The notes beneath the pieces are model-generated. The model was given only the letters and a program-made list of their open reading frames with translations. It did no database searches and had not been told where the DNA came from. Below, one piece after another: positions 61,671 to 64,000 of a DNA stretch of 64,000 nucleotides (position 1 is the first letter of the stretch; each line of letters begins with the position of its first letter). The stretch comes from Succinispira mobilis DSM 6222 (lineage in GTDB: Bacteria > Bacillota > Negativicutes > Acidaminococcales > Succinispiraceae): assembly GCF_000384135.1 (NCBI RefSeq), contig NZ_KB913028.1:167751-231750 (forward strand), in the 5' to 3' direction. The position numbers were made by a program, and so were the translations under genes.

Positions 61671-61684
61671 TTAAACGCGTTAAA
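61671..61684. promoter_or_regulatory. Palindrome AACGCGTT upstream of the ROK gene
   Basis: AACGCGTT (61674-61681) is a perfect 8-base palindrome flanked by TTA and AA, lying about 50 bases before the ROK start. It is a candidate operator. A related TTAACGTTAA palindrome lies near 56040, in the gap before the catabolic genes. Confidence 0.4.
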
Positions 61685-61743
61685 TAACTGATTAATTAGT
61701 AATTCTCTGTAAAATTGAAAAATCCTGCTTTATTTTTAAAATT

Positions 61744-62778
61744 TTATAAAATTATTAATCTTTTTTCCCGACTCGACTGATAAATTGCCGCAACTAGTTC
61801 TATCGGTTGTAGTAGTTCTCGCTTGTAACTAGGCGTATAGCCACTAAAAGCGCTTATTTGCTCTTTAAATTGCTGATATAGTTGACGGTGTTGGCTACAA
61901 GAAACTTGAGGCGTATTTTTTGCAGATTGCGCTTTGTCTACACTAAACGCTGGTGTTACCAAAACTTGACTAGTTGACTGTGCCGCCCTTAACTTATGTA
62001 CCGCAATTAATTGCTCATTTTCTAATATTGCCGTACCAGCACTGGCAAAAATCTCCAAGCGACTAGGAAATCCTGGATAAGCTGCTGTTGTTGCTTGAAA
62101 ATTAACTTTAACCCCACTTTTAAAGGTTATTTGAGCCAAGGCAAAATCTTCCCCTTCTATTGCCTGCACATAGGTGCCAACATCAGCATAAACAGTAGAT
62201 ACGGAGCCAAAGAGCTGTATTAATAAATCTAAGTAATGAATAGCCTGATTAATCACAACCCCACCACCATCAAGAGCTAAAGTCCCTCTCCAGTTAGCCA
62301 TTGTGTAATAGTCAGGCGAACGATACCAATTAATTTGACAGCTGGCGGCAAATACTTTTCCAAGAGTTTCACTTTGTAATAAACTTTGTAATTGCTGAAC
62401 CCCTGTTTCTAAACGGCGTTGAAAAAACACCCCTAAAAATACCTGTTGAGCCTCACAGCTACTAAGTGCTTGCTGGGCTTGCTCGAGATTTATTGCCAAA
62501 GGTTTTTCTGCTAAAACGTGTTTACCAGCCTGAGCAATTTGCTGGATCTGGCTAGCGTGCAAACCACTGGGCGTGCAAATACTAACTACTTCTATTTCCT
62601 TATCCCGTAAAAGCTCTTCAAAGCTAGCGTAGGCTGTTATCTGATATTTGTTAGCAAACTTTGCCGTATTCACACCTGAAGGCGAGTATACTCCCCTTAA
62701 TTGATAACCAGAACTTTCTGTAAGCGCTTGGGCGTGAGTTTCCGCAATATTTCCTGAACCTAAAATAGCTATTTTCAT
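61744..62778 (-). CDS. Gfo/Idh/MocA-family oxidoreductase
   Basis: The NAD(P)-dependent enzyme has a Rossmann N-terminus (IAILGSGNIAETHAQAL, then VVSICTPSGLHASQI and HVLAEKPLAINLEQA with the EKP motif) and the C-terminal substrate domain (GGVVINQAIHYLDLL with the catalytic-type His). I start at the ATG at 62778 behind GGAGGC; a longer frame exists but has no site. It lies upstream of the ROK gene on the same strand, so it may oxidise a sugar acid related to the uronate pathway. The substrate is unknown. Confidence 0.88.
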   Translation of the reverse strand: MKIAILGSGNIAETHAQALTESSGYQLRGVYSPSGVNTAKFANKYQITAYASFEELLRDKEIEVVSICTPSGLHASQIQQIAQAGKHVLAEKPLAINLEQAQQALSSCEAQQVFLGVFFQRRLETGVQQLQSLLQSETLGKVFAASCQINWYRSPDYYTMANWRGTLALDGGGVVINQAIHYLDLLIQLFGSVSTVYADVGTYVQAIEGEDFALAQITFKSGVKVNFQATTAAYPGFPSRLEIFASAGTAILENEQLIAVHKLRAAQSTSQVLVTPAFSVDKAQSAKNTPQVSCSQHRQLYQQFKEQISAFSGYTPSYKRELLQPIELVAAIYQSSREKRLIIL

Positions 62779-62917
62779 ATTTTCGCCTCCTATTGATAAC
62801 TGCTTAAAATAATAACAAACAAAAGCATTGGTTAAACTTAACACTAGCTCAAAACAAAAATTTTGGCTAGTAATTTTTTTACTAACCAAAATTTTTTTAT
62901 TCTTTTTAAGCAAAGAC

Positions 62918-62954
62918 TTGACAATTATTGTTTTTTATTAGATAATTATTATTA
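62918..62954 (+). promoter_or_regulatory. Promoter of rubrerythrin with PerR-like box
   Basis: TTGACA (62918-62923) and GATAAT (62941-62946) are 17 bases apart. AGATAATTATTATTA (62940-62954) over the -10 matches the PerR consensus TTATAATNATTATAA with three mismatches, in keeping with peroxide control of rubrerythrin. Confidence 0.55.
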
Positions 62955-62984
62955 ATTAATAAACTTTTATTTTAAAGGAGCGAT

Positions 62985-63485
62985 ATGATTATGGAAAAAA
63001 CATTACAAGGTCTAGCAGAAGCCTTTGCCGGCGAATCACAAGCCAACAGAAAGTACACAGCTTATGCTGCACAAGCAGAAAAAGAGGGCTATAAACAAGC
63101 CGCAAAATTATTTAGAGCTGCAGCTGAAGCTGAAACAATTCATGCTCTAACGCATCTAAAAAATATGGGTAAAATAAAATCAACCAAAGAAAATCTAGCC
63201 GATGCTATTGCTGGTGAAACTCACGAATACCAAATTATGTATCCTGAATTTATCGAACATGCTCAAGCAGAAAACCAAGCTGCTGCTTTACGCGGTTTTA
63301 AGTTTGCCGCTGGCGCTGAAGAGGTTCATGCTAATTTGTATAAAAAAGCATTAGCGAATATCGATAATGAAGTAACAACTGATTTATACTTGTGCACTAT
63401 CTGCGGACATATTCACGAGGGCACGGCTCCAGATGTCTGTCCAATTTGTATGGCTAAAGCTCAAGCATTTAAAATTGTTGACTAA
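62985..63485 (+). CDS. rbr: Rubrerythrin
   Basis: The peroxide-reducing protein has a di-iron ferritin-like domain with the Glu/His ligands (AFAGESQANRKY, AEAETIHA, AGETHEYQIMYPEF and AEEVHANLY) and a C-terminal rubredoxin-type Fe(Cys)4 site (CTICGHIHEG and CPICMAKA). At 166 residues it is a standard short rubrerythrin. The ATG at 62985 or 62991 could serve; AAAGGAG suits the second better. It protects anaerobes against hydrogen peroxide. Confidence 0.95.
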   Translation: MIMEKTLQGLAEAFAGESQANRKYTAYAAQAEKEGYKQAAKLFRAAAEAETIHALTHLKNMGKIKSTKENLADAIAGETHEYQIMYPEFIEHAQAENQAAALRGFKFAAGAEEVHANLYKKALANIDNEVTTDLYLCTICGHIHEGTAPDVCPICMAKAQAFKIVD

Positions 63486-63487
63486 TT

Positions 63488-63555
63488 AAATAAAAAAATA
63501 AGCTCTTTTAACTGCTAAAATAATTTTTTACAGTTTAAGAGCTTATTTTTTTATT
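63488..63555 (+). terminator. Terminator of rubrerythrin
   Basis: AAAAAATAAGCTCTT and AACTG on the left pair with CAGTTT and AAGAGCTTATTTTTTT on the right, with a short A/T-rich loop. Confidence 0.88.
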
Positions 63556-63564
63556 TTACACAAG

Positions 63565-63720
63565 TTATCAACAGTTTTCCACAAGTTATACACATTCGGT
63601 TGATAACTTTTCTTATTTAGGTAACCAAAATAGGTTTATTTCGCCAAAAATAAGTTACTTATACCCTAATGTGGATAACTCTCAATTCTTTTATCCACAT
63701 TATCCACAGGATAATACACA
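63565..63720. other. Cluster of DnaA boxes, oriC-like
   Basis: Within 155 bases there are TTATCAACA (63565-63573), TTTTCCACA (63575-63583), TTATACACA (63586-63594), TTATCCACA on the minus strand (63678-63670) and on the plus strand twice (63691-63699 and 63700-63708), and TAATACACA (63712-63720), plus a weaker GGTTGATAA (63599-63607). Four are exact matches to TTATNCACA; the others have one mismatch. An A-run follows. No dnaA gene is in view. It could be an origin or a DnaA-titration/regulation site near an rRNA operon. Confidence 0.65.
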
Positions 63721-63727
63721 AAATCAG

Positions 63728-63774
63728 AGTAAAAAAATAAAAAAAAAATTGAGTCTACTAGTTAAAGTAGACTC
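63728..63774 (-). terminator. Terminator of the rRNA operon
   Basis: On the minus strand GAGTCTACT pairs with AGTAGACTC (63751-63759 and 63766-63774) and is followed by a long T-run. It lies 15 bases past the 5S rRNA. Confidence 0.9.
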
Positions 63775-63789
63775 GTTTTAATTTAAAAA

Positions 63790-63903
63790 CTGGCAACTAT
63801 CTATCCTACCAGGTCGTCTCCAACCAAGTACTTTCGACGTATAAGAGCTTAACTACTGTGTTCGGTATGGGAACAGGTGTATCCTCTTAGCTATCGCCAC
63901 CAG
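63790..63903 (-). rRNA. rrf: 5S ribosomal RNA
   Basis: The minus strand reads CTGGTGGCGATAGC, then CACCTGTTCCCATACCGAAC, GTTAAGCTC and CGAAAGTACTTGG, ending in GTTGCCAG. The 5' CTGG and 3' CCAG close helix I. The length of about 114 bases and the CCCATACCGAACAC core are typical. The 23S gene should lie just beyond the window edge. Confidence 0.95.
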
Positions 63904-64000
63904 ATATAATTGTGCTGCCTAAAACTTAGACACAGCACAGTATTTATGTAAAATTTGTCAGGATATAGCATATCCATTCAAATTTATCTTTCTTGTTTTT
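63904..64000 (-). other. Spacer between 23S and 5S rRNA genes
   Basis: This A/T-rich stretch includes an inverted pair GTGCTG/CAGCAC (about 63911-63936) and probably processing sites. No gene is seen up to the window end. Confidence 0.6.

Overview
The window looks like chromosomal DNA from a low-GC Firmicute with an outer membrane, most likely class Negativicutes. This is inferred from the gene mix. A T-box leader, an ECF transporter and strong Shine-Dalgarno sites are typical of Firmicutes. An autotransporter with a C-terminal beta-barrel, an ExbB/ExbD pair and a filamentous-haemagglutinin remnant imply a second membrane. An Rnf complex, rubrerythrin and formate-tetrahydrofolate ligase point to an anaerobic lifestyle.

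Layout. 1-2.1 kb: a decayed haemagglutinin gene, a His-rich secreted protein and tRNA-Ala(TGC). 2.2-10.5 kb: a flavin-based electron-transport locus. It holds a RseC-like gene, rnfCDGEAB, the flavin-attaching enzyme gene apbE behind a 12-copy 9-bp repeat, a NusG-domain-II protein and a Gx-type membrane protein. 10.7-12.4 kb: nifU/nifS for Fe-S cluster assembly. 12.8-16 kb: small zinc-ribbon proteins, a Fur-boxed promoter, exbB/exbD, an IS200/IS605 tnpB remnant, an orphan structured RNA and tRNA-Arg(CCT). 16.2-27.2 kb: NlpC/P60 hydrolase, a sigma-54-type regulator without its GAFTGA loop, trmB, a SEDS protein and class B PBP pair, fhs, folD, an amidohydrolase and cheR. 27.2-30.6 kb: a tryptophan-type T-box followed by a complete ECF transporter with a TrpP-like S component. 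30.7-35.6 kb: LarA-type racemase, FMN-dependent hydroxy-acid oxidase and an autotransporter. 35.9-42.5 kb: pstA/pstC, DUF2225 and M48 genes, motB/motA, and pstS behind an apparent PhoP box. 42.6-48.4 kb: a radical SAM gene, a DUF1624 gene, three unrecognised A/T-rich genes that look acquired, and a DUF4143 ATPase. 48.8-62.8 kb: a hexuronate catabolic regulon with a TRAP transporter, M24-fold protein, IolB/KduI-type isomerase, UxaB, UxaA, UxaE, KdgK, Eda, a ROK regulator and a Gfo/Idh/MocA enzyme. 63-64 kb: rubrerythrin, a dense DnaA-box cluster and the 5S end of an rRNA operon.

How parts work together. ApbE probably flavinylates RnfD and RnfG. The uronate genes form a route from imported hexuronate to pyruvate and glyceraldehyde-3-phosphate, but no uxaC uronate isomerase is present. 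The IolB/KduI-like protein at the head of the catabolic operon is the obvious candidate for that first step. The LarA/oxidase pair would interconvert and oxidise lactate-like hydroxy acids. The T-box would tie tryptophan import to charging of tRNA-Trp.

The signals I would check first are the mutually exclusive hairpins ahead of rnf, the 9-bp repeat before apbE, the GAFTGA-less regulator, the Trp T-box/ECF unit, the IolB-for-UxaC substitution with the metal-ligand-poor M24 protein, the orphan RNA near 15.6 kb and the DnaA-box cluster beside the rRNA operon.
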